The notes under the pieces were generated by a model. That model searched no databases. It was not told the DNA's origin and worked only from the letters and a program-made list of their open reading frames with translations. A stretch of DNA of 64,000 bases from positions 97,686,177 through 97,750,176 of the forward strand of contig CM019827.1 of assembly GCA_009763385.1 (NCBI GenBank), in the 5' to 3' direction. Below are positions 1 through 11,800 of this stretch, in pieces. The number at the start of each line of letters is the position of its first letter. Within the stretch, counting starts at the first letter, position 1. The translations under genes were made by a program, and so were the position numbers. The DNA comes from Coix lacryma-jobi var. lacryma-jobi (taxonomy: Eukaryota; Streptophyta; Magnoliopsida; Poales; Poaceae).

Positions 1-409
1 CGTCTGTTGTGTTGGTTTCCTAATGTCATAAGGATCTCTCCAAGGTACTTTTACCACCAGTAGGTCTAAGTATTCTTGGTCGGACACTTTCTTCTTCTCC
101 AAAGGAGTTGGGTGTTTTGCTTTCGAAGTTCCGACGGTTCTAGGAGCTTGCTTGTCTTACTTTGTGGTGACCCACTGTGTTCTAAGGGAACATCCACCAA
201 TCATTTGGGTCATGGTCATCACGGTTGTGGCTCTTAGCTTTTGTTTAGCTAACACTAACAGTGCTTTTAGAAATGGCACCAAGTTCTTCTTCTAGTGTGT
301 CTTTGTCTTTAGGTTTGAACGATGGACATGTGATCGAGGATGACATTTTGGGAAGAAGGAGTGCAGTTCTTGAGGCAGAACGTGAGGTGGATGCTTTGTT
401 GGACTTCCT
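1..409. other. Target sequence of element D, unidentified
   Basis: This is the only sequence in the window not assigned to elements D, E, A, B, C, X or F. It contains an ATG at 273 that opens a plus-strand frame reading MAPSSSSSVSLSLGLNDG and then an acidic helical stretch (LEAEREVDALLDFLE). The frame is interrupted at base 410 by the LTR end of D, and the reading beyond that point is LTR sequence. The predicted target-site duplication for D is TTCCT at 405-409. Its partner would lie outside the window. The fragment could be the start of a gag-like protein of a still older element or a host coding exon. I do not recognise the family. Confidence 0.3.
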
Positions 410-821
410 TGAAGGACCGAGAATGCAAAAGCAAGGTGACTAGAGGGGGGGTGAATGGGAGCCTAAAAAATTTCTCTTGAAACTTCAGCCTTTGTCCCAA
501 AAATCGACCCCCAAAAGCTTTGACCAAAACGTGATGCCCACGACCCTTGGAAGAGGGTGGATGATCCCTAGGATCACAACGAGGCACCACCAAGCAAGAG
601 CGAATCAAACGCCAAAAGTTCCAACACAAGTTCAACCCCTAAAACTGACTCCCAAACATAGATGGAAGACTACGTCGAGAAATCTGCAAATACCTATGCT
701 AACAAGTAGCAAAATACCTAGAGAGGTTCCTTGGTTAACTATAGGGCCAAACAAGAAGTCCGAAAACCAAGCGGAAATGCCGAGAGACAAATTGCACTGT
801 CCAGGACAAGTCTGCGAAGTC

Positions 822-1062
822 CCGGACTGTCCGCGGTACTGCTGGACTGTCCGCGAGGAAGGGGCGGACTGTCCGCCGGCAAAATCCCCAAAACAGCAAG
901 GTTGCTGAACACTTCTGCTCGACTCTTGGACTGTCCGCGAGTCCTTACGGCGGACTGTCCGCCGGTCAAAGAACAGCAAAGGAGCCGAAGAACACAGCCA
1001 CTGATCTGGCCTGCCCCCGACGCCCGGACTGTCCGATGGTCAGGTGGCGGACTGTCCGTGAC
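822..1062. repeat. Array of GGACTGTCC palindromes in the LTR of D
   Basis: Seven copies of a motif built on CGGACTGTCCG lie in about 240 bp. The best copies, near 863 and 949, are perfect odd palindromes (GGCGGACTGTCCGCC). Relative to the inferred minus-strand TATA region near 1650, the array would be transcribed, in the R/U5 part of the LTR. Confidence 0.8.
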
Positions 1063-1850
1063 CTTGCAGAGAGGGCGATTTCAGTCGCCTTCTCCCCAAA
1101 TCTCCCCAAAATCAATCCAAATCAAAATCCCTTAATCCCAAACTTGGAGACGATGATCACGAGGTAGTTAGGAGACTATCCCCAAGAAATCATCTGCTCA
1201 AATCAACTCAATCAATGGGAATTCAAAAGGGAAGGAGTATGAACCGAAAAAGCGCCACAAAAATTGAATCGACCCGATCTACTTGCTCATGAAGGTAGAG
1301 ATGAATTCCTTCGGTGGAAATGTTCTCCTCACTATAAAGAACAAGTTGATTCAAGTGGATTTCAAAAAGACGCAGTAGAGAGGGAGATCGAGTGACGGGA
1401 AAAACGTGGAGAAACGAAAAACGCGAAGAACAAAATCAAAACGCGAATCACACCACGAATTTGCAACTGTGTGGCTACCACACGCTACAACAGTGAGATT
1501 ACGGTCTCACTTCCTCAAAATCTCATGAACACAGAGGTATGATTCTCTGCGGATCTCAGTAGCTACAACAGGGATGTGGGAGAACAGGAAACCCTAAGTG
1601 AAGAATAGCAAATGACTGAGATAGTTCGGGAGGTGGGTGTCTCCCCCTACTTATCCTAATTCTAGTTCCCACTCTACCCCTACTAATTACAGAGCGAACC
1701 AGCTAAAACCTAGGGTTATTCTGGACCAACTCGAAGTAGATGCTGATCCGACGGCCACTCCCACACAATAGGTAGCTTCGCCTCGACGCGACCTCACCGA
1801 TTGCCGCCACGTGCCGCCACCGCTCTGCTCGTCCTTTTCATGGACCTCGC

Positions 1851-2120
1851 CCCCGGTTTTGAGGCCGAAACCGGGAAACCTGTCTTCACGACCAACCCCC
1901 GGTTTTGAGGCCCAACCCAGGAAACCAGCCGTCCATCGCCTGAGTTTTGTGGCCCAAACTCAGAAACCCGCCAGCGCCCAGGTTTTGAGGCCCAAACCTG
2001 GAAACCGACCTCAGCCCGAGTTTTGTAGCCCAAACTCGGCAAACCCACAGCACCCAGGTTTTGTGGCCCAAACCTGGAAACCGTCCACCGGTGGTTTTTC
2101 TGTGGCTCAACCACCAAACC
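1851..2120. repeat. Array of seven covarying hairpins in the LTR of D
   Basis: Units of about 37-45 bp follow the pattern stem-TTT-loop-AAA-stem-GAAACC, with the loop close to TGAGGCCC. The five-base outer stems differ between units but mostly remain paired: CCCGG/CCGGG, CTGAG/CTCAG, CCAGG/CCTGG, CCGAG/CTCGG and GTGG/CCAC. One arm of the second unit is mutated. The array lies upstream of the inferred minus-strand promoter, in U3. Confidence 0.8.
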
Positions 2121-2423
2121 GAGCCGTAGAGGGGATGCACCACCCGTGCACCCCGTCCACACGCAAGTCTTCACTTGTCGCTGTCCCAGGCTGTCAGCCA
2201 CCACGGCCGATCCTCAGGCCACCGGTCCGTCAGTCCAAGCCTCACATTTGCCCTTCACCGCTCCGGGTCCATCAGCACGACACGTCTCTACTTGACCTTC
2301 ATCTTGCCTTTGATCACCGTATCCATGCTCAACACCTGCACAACACAAGCCAAAGAACATGCGCTTCATCCTAGTTGACAATCACTCATCACTCAAGATC
2401 CGACATACACCCATGTATCCGCA

Positions 2424-2946
2424 ATCTCCCCCTTGATGAGTGCATTGTCAACTACCAACACAAATCATAATGAAGGTAGAAGAAAGGAGGAAGAAGAAGT
2501 AAGCGAACTCATCCAATCGATCAAAAGCGAAGCAAAGCCAGAAGAAGTGGAATGGAGTGAGCGAGACAACTTGGTTCCCAAAGACATGGGCAACGGCTCG
2601 ACGCAACCAAGCAAAGCAAAGCTAGCCCTCAAGAAGAGGTAGAACAGGCTCAACACCGCTAGCGAAAAGGTCGGAGCAAGGAAAGCAAAAACAAGCTAGT
2701 TCCTCCAGAAAGAGGCAAAGACTCAACACAACTAGCCAAACCGCTCCAAACCAAATGAAACACCACATACGGGCTGAAAGTCGCTCCAAACCAATTGAAC
2801 AGCTCGTCAAAGCAGAAATCGAGCAAACTCCCCCTAAACATGAACTCCCCCTTCAAAAATGCATACAACTAGGGACATGATTTGTCAAGATTTTTCCCCC
2901 TTAGTTGAAAATGCACATAACAAGGCAAATGCATATGAGTTATAAA
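2424..2946 (-). other. PPT and first part of the 3' UTR of D
   Basis: On the minus strand CATCAAGGGGGAGAT immediately precedes the LTR (2424-2438) and is the polypurine tract. Further purine tracts lie near 2829, 2845 and 2897. A set of three repeated hairpin units is at 2570-2736. The segment ends in ATAAA (2942-2946), the left copy of the target-site duplication made by E. Confidence 0.8.
2570..2736. repeat. 3' UTR structured repeats of D (three units)
   Basis: Three units of about 43 bp each carry complementary ends and an inner short stem. The first has CTTGGTT pairing with AACCAAG around CCC/GGG. The second has GCTAG pairing with CTAGC around CCTC/GAGG. The third has GCTAGTT pairing with AACTAGC around CCTC/GAGG-like bases. 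Homologous units occur at the same place in E and F. Confidence 0.75.
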
Positions 2947-5026
2947 TGAAGGACCAAGAATGCACTAGCAAGGCGACCAGAGGGGGGTGAATGGGAGCTC
3001 AAAAATTTCTTTCGAAACTTTGGCCGATTGTCCCAAAATCAACCCCCAAAAGCTACGACCGAGAACGTGATGCCCACGACCCTTGGAAGAGGGTGGATGA
3101 TCCCTTGGATCACAGCGAGCCACCACAAAGCGATAGCAAACCAAACGCCTAAGGTACCGGCTCAAGTTCAACCCTCAAAAACCAAGTCTCGTACGTAGAT
3201 AGACGGCTACATCGAGAAATCCCCAAATACCGATGCTAACAAGTAGCAAAGATACCTAGAGAGGTTCCTTGGTCAAGGCCAAACGAGAAGTCCTAAAACC
3301 AAGCGAAGAAGCCGGGAGAGCAAACGCACAAAACCGGAAGCTTCAGGCGATTCTCGGACTGTCCGGACCTGGGGTCCCGGACTGTCCGCGCCTACTACGG
3401 ACTGTCCGCACTCTGGTGGCGGACTGTCCGCCGGTCAAGTGTGCAAAAACACACGGCTGCTGATGTCCCCCTGCTCGGTCCCGGACTGTCCGCGCTTTAG
3501 CACGGCAGACTGTCCGCCGGTGTCCCGAGCCAAAACAGCAGAGGCAGCCAGCGGCTGGACTGGACCGGCCCCGACGCGCGGACTGTCCGCGCCTGGGGTG
3601 GCGGACTGTCCGCCGACACCCAGTGAGGGCGATTTCGGTCGCCCTTCACCCAAATCTCCTCCAAATCGATCCAACCCAAAATCCCTTGATCCCAAACTTG
3701 GAGAGGATGATCACGAGGTAGTTAGGAGACTATCCCCAAGAAATCATCCGCTCAAATCAACTCAATCAACGGGAAATCGAAGGGGAAGGTGTATGAACCG
3801 AAAAAGCGCCACGAAAACGAAATCGACCCGATCTACTTGTTCGTGAGGAGTTAGATAAATTCCTTTGGTCGAAATGACCTCCTCACTACAAAGAACAAGT
3901 TGATTCAAACGAATTTCGCAAACACGCACTAGAGAGGGAGATCGAGTGATGGGAAAATCGCGGAGAAACGAAGAACGCGAAGAACACGAACCAAAACGTG
4001 AATCAACACATCGATCTGCAACCGTGTGGCTATCACACGCTACAACAGTGAGGTTACGGCCTCACTTCCTCAAAATCTCCAGTACACAGAGGTATGGTTC
4101 TCTGCGGATCTCAGCTAGCTACAGCAGGGGATTGGGAGAGCAGGAAACCCTAGAAGCAAAGAGCAAATGACTGAGATAGATGGGGAGGTGGGTGTCTCCC
4201 CCTACTTATCCTAATTCTAACTATTCCTAATTCCCACTCTACCCCTAACTACTTACAGAGCGAACCAGCTAAACCCTAAGGTTATTCTGGACCAACTCGA
4301 AGGTAGGTGGATCTGACGGCCACGCCCGCACAACTCGTAGCGTTGCCTCGACGCAACCTCCTGATTGCCGCCACGTGCCGCCACCGCTCTGCGTCCTCTT
4401 CACGGACTCCATCCCCAGTTTTGTGGCCCAAACCGGGAAACCAGCCTTCACAGCGAACCCCCGGTTTTGAGGCCCAAACCGGGAAACGAGCCGCCCATTG
4501 CCTGAGTTTTGTGGCCCAAACTCAGAAACCCGTAGCGCCCAGGTTTTGAGGCCCAAACCTGGAAACCGTCCTCAGCCCGAGTTTTGTGGCCAAACTCGGA
4601 AACCATCCGTGCCCAGGTTTTGAGGCCCAAACCTGGAAACCATCCACCCGATGGTTTTTCTCTGGCTCTACCACCAAACCGAAGCTGTAGATGGGATGCA
4701 CCGCCCGTGCACCCCGTCCACCGACACGTGTCCCCAGGTCCACGACCCGAGCAACACCATGTCCCACAAGTCTTCGCTCGTCGCTGTCCCAGGCTGCCAG
4801 CCACCACAGCTGATCCTCGGGCCACCGGTCCCTCAGTCCAAGCCTCACGTCCGCCCTTCACCGCTCCCGGTCCGTCGGCACGGCACGTCTCTACTTGACC
4901 TTCACCTTGCCCTCGATCACTGTCTCTGTGCTCGACACCTGCACAACACAAGCCAAAGAACCTGCGATCAAACCCGTTGACAATCACTCATGACTCAGAG
5001 ACCCGGCATACACCCATGTATCCGCA
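2947..5026 (-). repeat. 3' LTR of element E
   Basis: It begins TGAAGGACCAAGAATGC and ends ATGTATCCGCA (plus view), 2,080 bp. The partner LTR at 34173-36275 is 2,103 bp. Most of the length difference is one extra GGACTGTCC unit of about 24 bp in the partner. It contains a palindrome array at 3355-3616 (eight copies, for example 3419 and 3600) and a hairpin array at 4413-4680. Confidence 0.88.
4413..4680. repeat. Array of covarying hairpins in the 3' LTR of E
   Basis: Seven units have the same stem-TTTTGAGGCCCAAA-stem design as in D. The first unit has lost pairing by mutation (CCCAG versus CCGGG). The others keep complementary arms such as CTGAG/CTCAG, CCAGG/CCTGG and CCGAG/CTCGG. Confidence 0.78.
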
Positions 5027-6673
5027 ATCTCCCCCTTGATGAGTGCATTGTCAACTACACACACAAATCATAATGGAAATAGAGGGAGAAAGAAGGAGAA
5101 GAGAGAACTCGACCAAATGACCCAAAAGCATAGCAAAGCCGAAGAAGGTCAAGTGGAAAGAGCGAAACAACTTGGTTCCCAAAGACATGGGCAACGGCTC
5201 GACGCAACCAAGCAAAGCAAAGCTAGCCCTCAAGAAGAGGTAGAACAGGCTCAACACCGCTAGCAAGAAAAGGTTCGATACCAATTGAAAACAAAAATCG
5301 AAGCAAAATGCTAGTTCCTCAAGATAGAGGCACAGAGGCTCAACACAACTAGCAAGAAAGCTCGACATCGACTGAAAAGCTCGATACTAACTGAACCCAA
5401 CTGAAACAAAGATGCGACTGCTAGTCCCTCAAGTTAGAGGCAAAGGCTCAACACAACTAGCAAAAGCGCTCCGAACCAATTGGAAATTTCAAAAATTCAG
5501 CACGAGCAAACTCCCCCTTGCATGGTGCACACAACCGATTCCTCTCCCCTTAGTGAAACTTGAGAGGCATGATTTGTCCAAATTTTCTCCCCCTTAGTTG
5601 AAAATGCACCATCAAGCAAAAGGAACAGAAAATGACTTTCTCCCCCTTAGAAAATGCACCATCAAAAGTGCCAACAAGAGAAGTGCTCCCCCTTTCAAAA
5701 TGCATATGAGTCAGAATGCAAGTTAGCAGCTTCAGGAATATAGTCAAGAAAATGCAAAGATGCTCTAAACAGTATAGCTCCAGCGACTCACTGGGAAGCA
5801 TACAAGCTAGCGAAGGCTCAAACTGATCATCAAATACAAAATATGAACATGAGAGCACAGTGAGCAGTTTTTGGCCAAAAAGGTATTCACCATCAAAATA
5901 GCACATGCATGCATAGACAGGAAATCAGACAAGTGCTAAACATGTATACAAGGTGAACTACCCCTAGCACAGTTCTATCATCATGCTGAGTGAAACATAG
6001 TCTTGTGTATCCAAATTTTATCGGAGTTGCAGCGGTTAAGATTACACAAGTTAAAATTTCAGCATGTGATTGCGAGAGGTTGAATGCTTGTCATTGCCTA
6101 ACTTTTCAACTGTGCGAAGCCTATGCAGAAGCAATCAGAAGCTTAAAGCAACAATTTCGGTCATACACTACACAGCTCAAGTTTAACTCAAAGTGCAATG
6201 AGAGACAGTCTCGAAACTGTGATGTGTTGACAAGCAATCCCATCTCGATCTTTTCAATTCACTTAAAATTTGGTTCAGATTTTATTGACAGAATATGAAC
6301 AGACCAAGCAAGTGACAGACTCAGAACTAGAGACATAGCAACCTAGCATATATGAAAAGCATGAGTGAATTCAACACACCCTACACATGCTAGTTGCATA
6401 TCTCAATGGTGAACATTTTCAAATTTTAAGTTCATTAAGCAGGTTCACCATTCAAAATAGCTCAGCTCACAACATGTATTAGTGATCAGAAAGAGCATAA
6501 GCTACAAGCATTAACATATAGCATCGGAGCATACTAAACAGAGCATAATTACATTCTAAAGATTATATACATGAAGCTCAAAATGTAAAAGCGTATGCTG
6601 AAATGCAAAAGAAAAACAAAACAAACAAGAAAATAGTCAGTTTATGATACAAGATCCAAAAAATTTCCCCCAT
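5027..6673 (-). other. PPT and 3' UTR of E
   Basis: The polypurine tract AAGGGGGAGAT (minus strand, 5027-5037) abuts the LTR. At least five further CTCCCCCTT-like tracts (plus view) occur near 5511, 5543, 5587, 5640 and 5686. Four structured repeats lie at 5171-5461. The remaining part (5700-6673) is AT-rich and I see no coding capacity in it. The same 3' UTR layout is found in D and F. Confidence 0.75.
5171..5461. repeat. 3' UTR structured repeats of E (four units)
   Basis: The units are at 5171-5212, 5222-5264, 5310-5353 and 5420-5461. Outer arms are CTTGGTT/AACCAAG in the first, GCTAG/CTAGC in the second, GCTAGTT/AACTAGC in the third and GCTAGT/ACTAGC in the fourth. Inner arms are CCC/GGG in the first and CCTC/GAGG-type in the others. 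The common 3' half reads GGCTCAACACAACTAG or a close variant. Confidence 0.78.
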
Positions 6674-7467
6674 CTAAAAGGGGAAACACACACCAAGCTC
6701 ACCCCTCAACCGATTAAAGGTTGATTCGTCCTAAGGCTTGTAGAAAATATCAGCCAACTGATGATGAGTATCGACATGGCGAAGGTCAATATCACCCTTC
6801 TCATAGTGATCTTGCAAAAAGTGAAAGCGCACATCAATGTGTTTGGTCTTCGAGTCAAGCACGAGGTTCTTAGCAACGCTAATCGCACTCGTGCTGTCAC
6901 AAAGCAAAGGAACACGAGAAAATCTCACACCAAAATCACGCAAAGTGACCATCATCCAAAGCAACTAGGAACAGCAGCTAGCCGCAGCGACATACTCAGC
7001 CTCCGTGGTAGACTGGGCGACACTAGACTGCTTGCGAGAAGACCACGATACAAGAGAAGAACCAATAAATTGGCAAGTCCCAGAAGTGGACTTGCGCTCA
7101 ATGCGACAACCAGCAAAGTCGGCATTGGAATAACCACAAAGGGAGAGGGTGGAGGAAGCTGAATACCAAATCCCGAACTCAGGTGTGAAACGAAGGTACC
7201 TAAAAATGCGCTTGACCGCCTGACGGTGAGAAGTGCGTGGCAACGCCTGAAAGCGCGTGCACAGGCACACCGCGAACTGGATGTCTGGGCGTGTCGCCGT
7301 CAGGTAGAGCAGCGACCCGATCATGCTTCGGTACTCCTTCTAGTCCAAAGCTTCTCCATCCTTGTCCGCATCCAGGGCCGTCGTGGTCGACATGGGTGTT
7401 GGAAGAGGCTTGGCCTCACCCATATCGAACCTCTTCAGCAAGTCCTTGGTATACTTGCCCTGGTGCA
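6674..7467 (-). pseudogene. E pol, C-terminal part: end of reverse transcriptase region and RNase H
   Basis: This is the 3' portion of the copia polyprotein of E, continuing from 29071 after the insertion of A. Readable segments include YRSMIGSLLYLTATRPDIQF, the copia RNase H signature around KSTSGTCQFIGSSLVSW, STTEAEYVAAASCCS, HIDVRFHFLQDH and a C-terminus ELGVCFPF that ends at 6674. At least three in-frame stops break it: CAG to TAG near 7340, CAG to TAG at 6965-6967, and one near 6735 just after the ADIF-KP motif. The right-hand cut at 7467 is the GTGCA target-site duplication of A (7463-7467). Confidence 0.88.
7463..7467. repeat. Target-site duplication GTGCA, left copy (element A)
   Basis: GTGCA directly precedes the TG of A's 5' LTR. 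It is repeated at 29066-29070 directly after the CA of A's 3' LTR. The E pol reading frame is restored when one copy and A are ignored. Confidence 0.95.
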
Positions 7468-8719
7468 TGTTGACACTCATTAACTCTTACTATTAAAGGT
7501 CAATTAAGCATGAAAATGGATGAATATATAAACTCCACCTTAGTGTAGGGATTGAAACTAATGAATTCCACGAGTTTTGGTGAATTGTGAATCCACAGGG
7601 ACTAAACTAGGAAATCGACACCAATAGCTTCCCATAGAAGGAGACCGACGGGAGATAACGCATTCGCCAAGTCAGGAACCTTCCAGAAGACTTCAGAGGA
7701 CACCACAGGACACCACGCGAAAGGGCACCACAGGAGGCTGACCTGTGGGACCGACCGGTCCCACAGGGCCCACCGGTCGGTCGGCCACAAAGCCCCCACG
7801 GCTCCGTCTTCTGCAAGCTACTTCCACCGCCTTCCAGGATGCATCTCGACCGTACCTCAAGTCGGTTTGATCCTAGGGCCACGGTTGATCCCTCAGGGCT
7901 ATATAAACAGACCCCCAGGCCCCAGGTCAGACAGAAGGTCCCTCTTCAGAAGACTACGCTTCAACTAGAAACCCTAGAAGAGACTTCAGGAGTTAGCTTT
8001 CAAGTAGAAGACTAGATACCCCTCTAGTAGGATTAGAACCTAGTCTTATTTAGAACTAGAAGAGAGAGAGAGAGAGGAAGAGATCAAGAGGAAGCTCCGG
8101 CCTGTCGGATCAACTTCTTCATCTTGTACCTGTGGATTCAAGTTCTTCATCGACTTGCTTCAACGATTGTTTCGGTAATCAACATCTATATTTAAGTTTG
8201 AGCTATTGTTCTTATTATTCTTAAGGTTTATGACTCACTTTTGAGTACTTTAATTCTAGTCGCTCTAGAGTTAGAGTAGTTGGAAAGTGTAAGCGTGGTG
8301 CTTAGACTGGATAACTCATGTTTGCCTCCTATAACGCCGGTAGTAGTGGTCGTTCGCAAGGGTGACTCTTATAGCCTTGTTGATTCTTCTATAGTCCACT
8401 TACCCGTGTGTAGGCTCGGTAGGATTATACATTTGCATAAAAGACTCATACTCTGTTGTGCCCTTTTATGGCAACTTCCCCATTAAGAATAATAGACATA
8501 TCATTCTTAAGTTAGGTTTAGGTAACCCTAGTGATCCCCTCTATACTTCTAGATTCTCCGTCCTTGTTAGCTACTCAGGGGTTATACACTTGAGACTCAT
8601 CGCTATCCGTTCCTTTGGGTTCGATATTAAAACTGGGTTACTCCGGTGAAGTGCTACATCGGTAGAGCTTATCTGTGCGCTTGCGGATAAAGTAGAGTGT
8701 GCATTAATTTATACCAACA
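7468..8719 (+). repeat. 5' LTR of element A
   Basis: It begins TGTTGACACTCATTAACTC and ends TTATACCAACA. A TATA box CTATATAAA is at 7899-7907. Upstream lies a strong inverted repeat with 11-bp arms (7749-7759 and 7772-7782). The R/U5 part contains a GA microsatellite near 8054-8073. A copy missing nothing but B's insertion is at 15607-15687 plus 27895-29065. Confidence 0.92.
7749..7907 (+). promoter_or_regulatory. LTR promoter of A: inverted repeat plus TATA box
   Basis: GACCGACCGGT (7749-7759) pairs with ACCGGTCGGTC (7772-7782) across a 12-bp spacer. A second overlapping hairpin has arms CCTGTGGGACC and GGTCCCACAGG. The TATA box CTATATAAA follows at 7899. The same module occurs in the 3' LTR (28095-28128, TATA at 28245-28253) and, slightly altered, before the accessory ORF. 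Confidence 0.6.
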
Positions 8720-8727
8720 AGCATTTC

Positions 8728-8744
8728 TAGCGCCGTTGCCGGGG
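8728..8744 (+). other. Primer-binding site of A
   Basis: TAGCGCCGTTGCCGGGG begins eight bases after the end of the 5' LTR. It resembles the TGGCGCCGTTG-type sites used by Athila-like elements, with the first G changed to A. Confidence 0.7.
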
Positions 8745-8819
8745 AACGGTAGATCATTTTACGTCTTAAGTATAACCTTGTATTATACTTTTATACTTTA
8801 TCTTTTTATTCCTTTCACA

Positions 8820-11800
8820 ATGGATTTCTCAGAGCCAATCACTAGCTCCACGAATTCCATCCCACTGAACCAGTATACCTATCACACTGTCGTAGACTTA
8901 GAGTTACCCAAATCTGCTAAGCCTATCCTTTCAGACAACTACGAGCTACGCCCATGTTTGATAGAGATGGTTAAGAATCAAATTTTTTCTGGCTTAGAAG
9001 ACGAAAACCCACATATTCATTTAAATGAGTTTGAACAAACCTGTGCGTGCCTACATATCGCAGGCATGTCTGACGAAACCCTTAGATGGAAACTTTTTCT
9101 ATTTTCCTTAGAGGGAAAAGCCAAAACATGGTACCTTCAAACTGCACCAAGCAAAAATGGGGATTGGAAAGAACTCTGCTCTAGCTTTTGCTTAGAATAC
9201 TTCCCTATCTCCAAAATTATTTGTCTTCGCTTAGAGATTTTGTCCTTCATTCAAGAGAATAATGAGTCTCTAATTGTAGCCTAGGAAAGATTCGATAATC
9301 TTGTCCGCTCTGGTCCAGCCTTATCTATTCCAGACCCTGTCCTGCTTCAACACTTTTATAATGGTCTGAATAGAAAAACTTCTAATTACCTTAACTTAGC
9401 TTCAAACGGATCATTCCTACATACCCCAGCATCCAAGGCAAGGGAAATGTTGCAAAACTTATCTCAAATCACTCCTACTCCTGAAGCTAAACCACAAGAA
9501 CCACTAGAGGTAAATCTAGAAGCTGATCCTATATCTATTTTTAATCATGAACAAAGCTCAGCTTTAATTCATAGTGAGAGGGAAACCTCAATCCTAGGAG
9601 ACACCTTTGATTTCGAGGAGGAGTATTTTACTGAATTTGGTAATACCTCAAAATATCACACAATTAGGAAACCACAAAATAAAAAATTATCTTTAGAAGA
9701 ACTTACTGATAAGGTGTTCCTAAAAGAGACTACGAAGAAACTAATCTCTATAATAAGTCATGAATGGTTAGAAGAATCAGAGCTTTCTACTGATACAATT
9801 CGCTTAAATTCACCTTCTATACACATTCAATGTCAAATCCATCAACAACCCTTCGAAGCTTTCTATAATCCTGTTGTGGGAATCAATATTATGTCTGAAA
9901 CTTTTGCTCAAGATTTATTAAAACAAATGTCACTTACCCCAACAGATAAACTTTTAAAAACCCCTTTAGGACATCTTATTTCTAGCTCAGGAATCTTATA
10001 TGTCCTGCCTGTCATAGTAGATAACACTCTGTTGCACTTAAGCTTTTACATCTTTGATATTAAAGAGCTTAATCTACTGATAGGCCAACCACTTAAGCAA
10101 CTCATTCATGAAGGTCAAACAGGGATCTTAAATTTCCATCTTGGGAAAAATCTTAAAGGAACCATATCTATCACTCATTCTCTAAATGCTGAAAAAGAAT
10201 CATGTCCCGAGCCAGATCCTATGGAAGAAATTAAGGAAGCAACTGTTGAAATAATAAATGAATCTGAATATGAAGAAGATGCTCAGTTCTTCACTAAGGA
10301 AGAAGATAACACACCTGATCCAGATCATTTAGATTCCTTAGAAGAACCTCCTAAACCTCCCATAGAGTTAAAACCCCTACCTTCTGAGCTTCGATATGCT
10401 TTCTTGAATAATGATCCTGAATCCCCTGTAATTATAAATAATAATCTTACTCAAGAACAAACTTCTAGGTTGATCACTGTCTTAGAAAAGCATAAATCAG
10501 CCTTTGGCTATTCACTCCATGATTTAAAGGGAATCAATCCCGCTTTCTGCACCCATCGCATTCCTACTGATCCTAACATATCACCATCTAGAGAACCACA
10601 ACGCAGGCTTAACAATGCGATGAGAGAAGTAGTAAAGAAAGAGGTTTTGAAACTCTTACACGCCGGGATCATTTATCATGTGCCACACAGTGAGTGGGTA
10701 AGCCCCGTCCAAGTTGTGCCTAAAAAAGGAGGCATGACTGTTGTAAAGAATGAGAAAAACGAATTAATTCCACAAAGAACTGTTACTGGTTGGAGAATGT
10801 GTATTGATTACAGAAAATTAAACAAGGCAACTAAGAAAGATCACTTCCCGCTACCTTTCATAGATGAAATGTTAGAACGGTTAGCCAATCACTCTTTCTT
10901 TTTTTCTTGATGGGTATTCTGGATATCACCAAATCCCAATCCATCCAGATGATCAAAGCAAAACCACTTTTACATGTCCATACGGAACTTATGCTTATCG
11001 CCGAATGTCTTTTGGATTATGTAATGCACCTGCTTCTTTTCAAAGATGTATGATGTCTATATTTTCTGATATGATTGAAGAAATCATGGAAGTTTTCATG
11101 GATGACTTTTCTGTTTATGGAAAAACTTTTGATGATTGTCTTGAAAATCTAGACAAAGTTTTGCAAAGATGTGAAGAAAAGCACTTAGTCCTTAATTGTT
11201 AAAGTGTCACTTTATGGTTAAAGAAGGCATAGTGCTAGGTCATTTAATATCTGAACGTGGAATTGAGGTAGACAAAGCTAAAATTGAAGTAATTGAACGT
11301 TTGCCTCCACCAATTAATGTTAAAGGAATCCGAAGTTTTCTTGGCCATGTCGGTTTTTACCGTAGATTTATAAAAGTTTTTTCATACATTGCAAGACCAC
11401 TTACAAATCTTTTGGCCAAAGATGTTCCTTTTGAATTTGATGATGCATGTTTAGAATCTTTTAACACTCTTAAGAAAGCACTCACTTCTGCACCTATCAT
11501 TCAACCTCCTGATTGGTCTCTACCTTTTGAGATCATGTGTGATGCAAGTGATTTTGTTGTAGGAGCTGTGTTAGGACAATATAAGGATAAAAAGCATCAT
11601 GCAGTCGCTTATGCCAGCAAAACTTTAACTGGACCTCAACTTAATTACGCTACTACTGAAAAAGAACTTCTGGCTGTTGTTTTTGCTATAGACAAGTTTA
11701 GATCTTATTTAGTGGGATCAAAGGTGATTGTTTTTACTGATCATGCTGCACTTAAATACCTGTTTACTAAAAAAGATGCTAAGCCACGCTTGATAAGATG

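Larger units (their letters stand above)
410..2423 (-). repeat. 3' LTR of element D
   Basis: The LTR begins (plus-strand view) with TGAAGGACCGAGAATGC and ends ATGTATCCGCA, giving TG...CA termini in the element's own orientation. It is homologous along its length to the two LTRs of E and to the LTR of F. The phrase GACCAGAGGGGGGTGAATGG near the low-coordinate end is shared by all four. The remnant promoter is the segment around 1645-1660, where F has a clear TATAAGTA on the minus strand. It contains a palindrome array (822-1062) and a hairpin array (1851-2120), described separately. Confidence 0.85.

Noticed and set aside
822..1062. CRISPR-like short regular repeats
   Set aside because: Spacing is irregular, the repeat is a short palindrome inside a plant LTR, and there are no spacers or cas genes.
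2175..2378. Small ORFs in copia LTRs (hairpin regions and flanks, both strands)
   Set aside because: They follow the repeats, are not conserved between LTR copies and have no recognisable domain.
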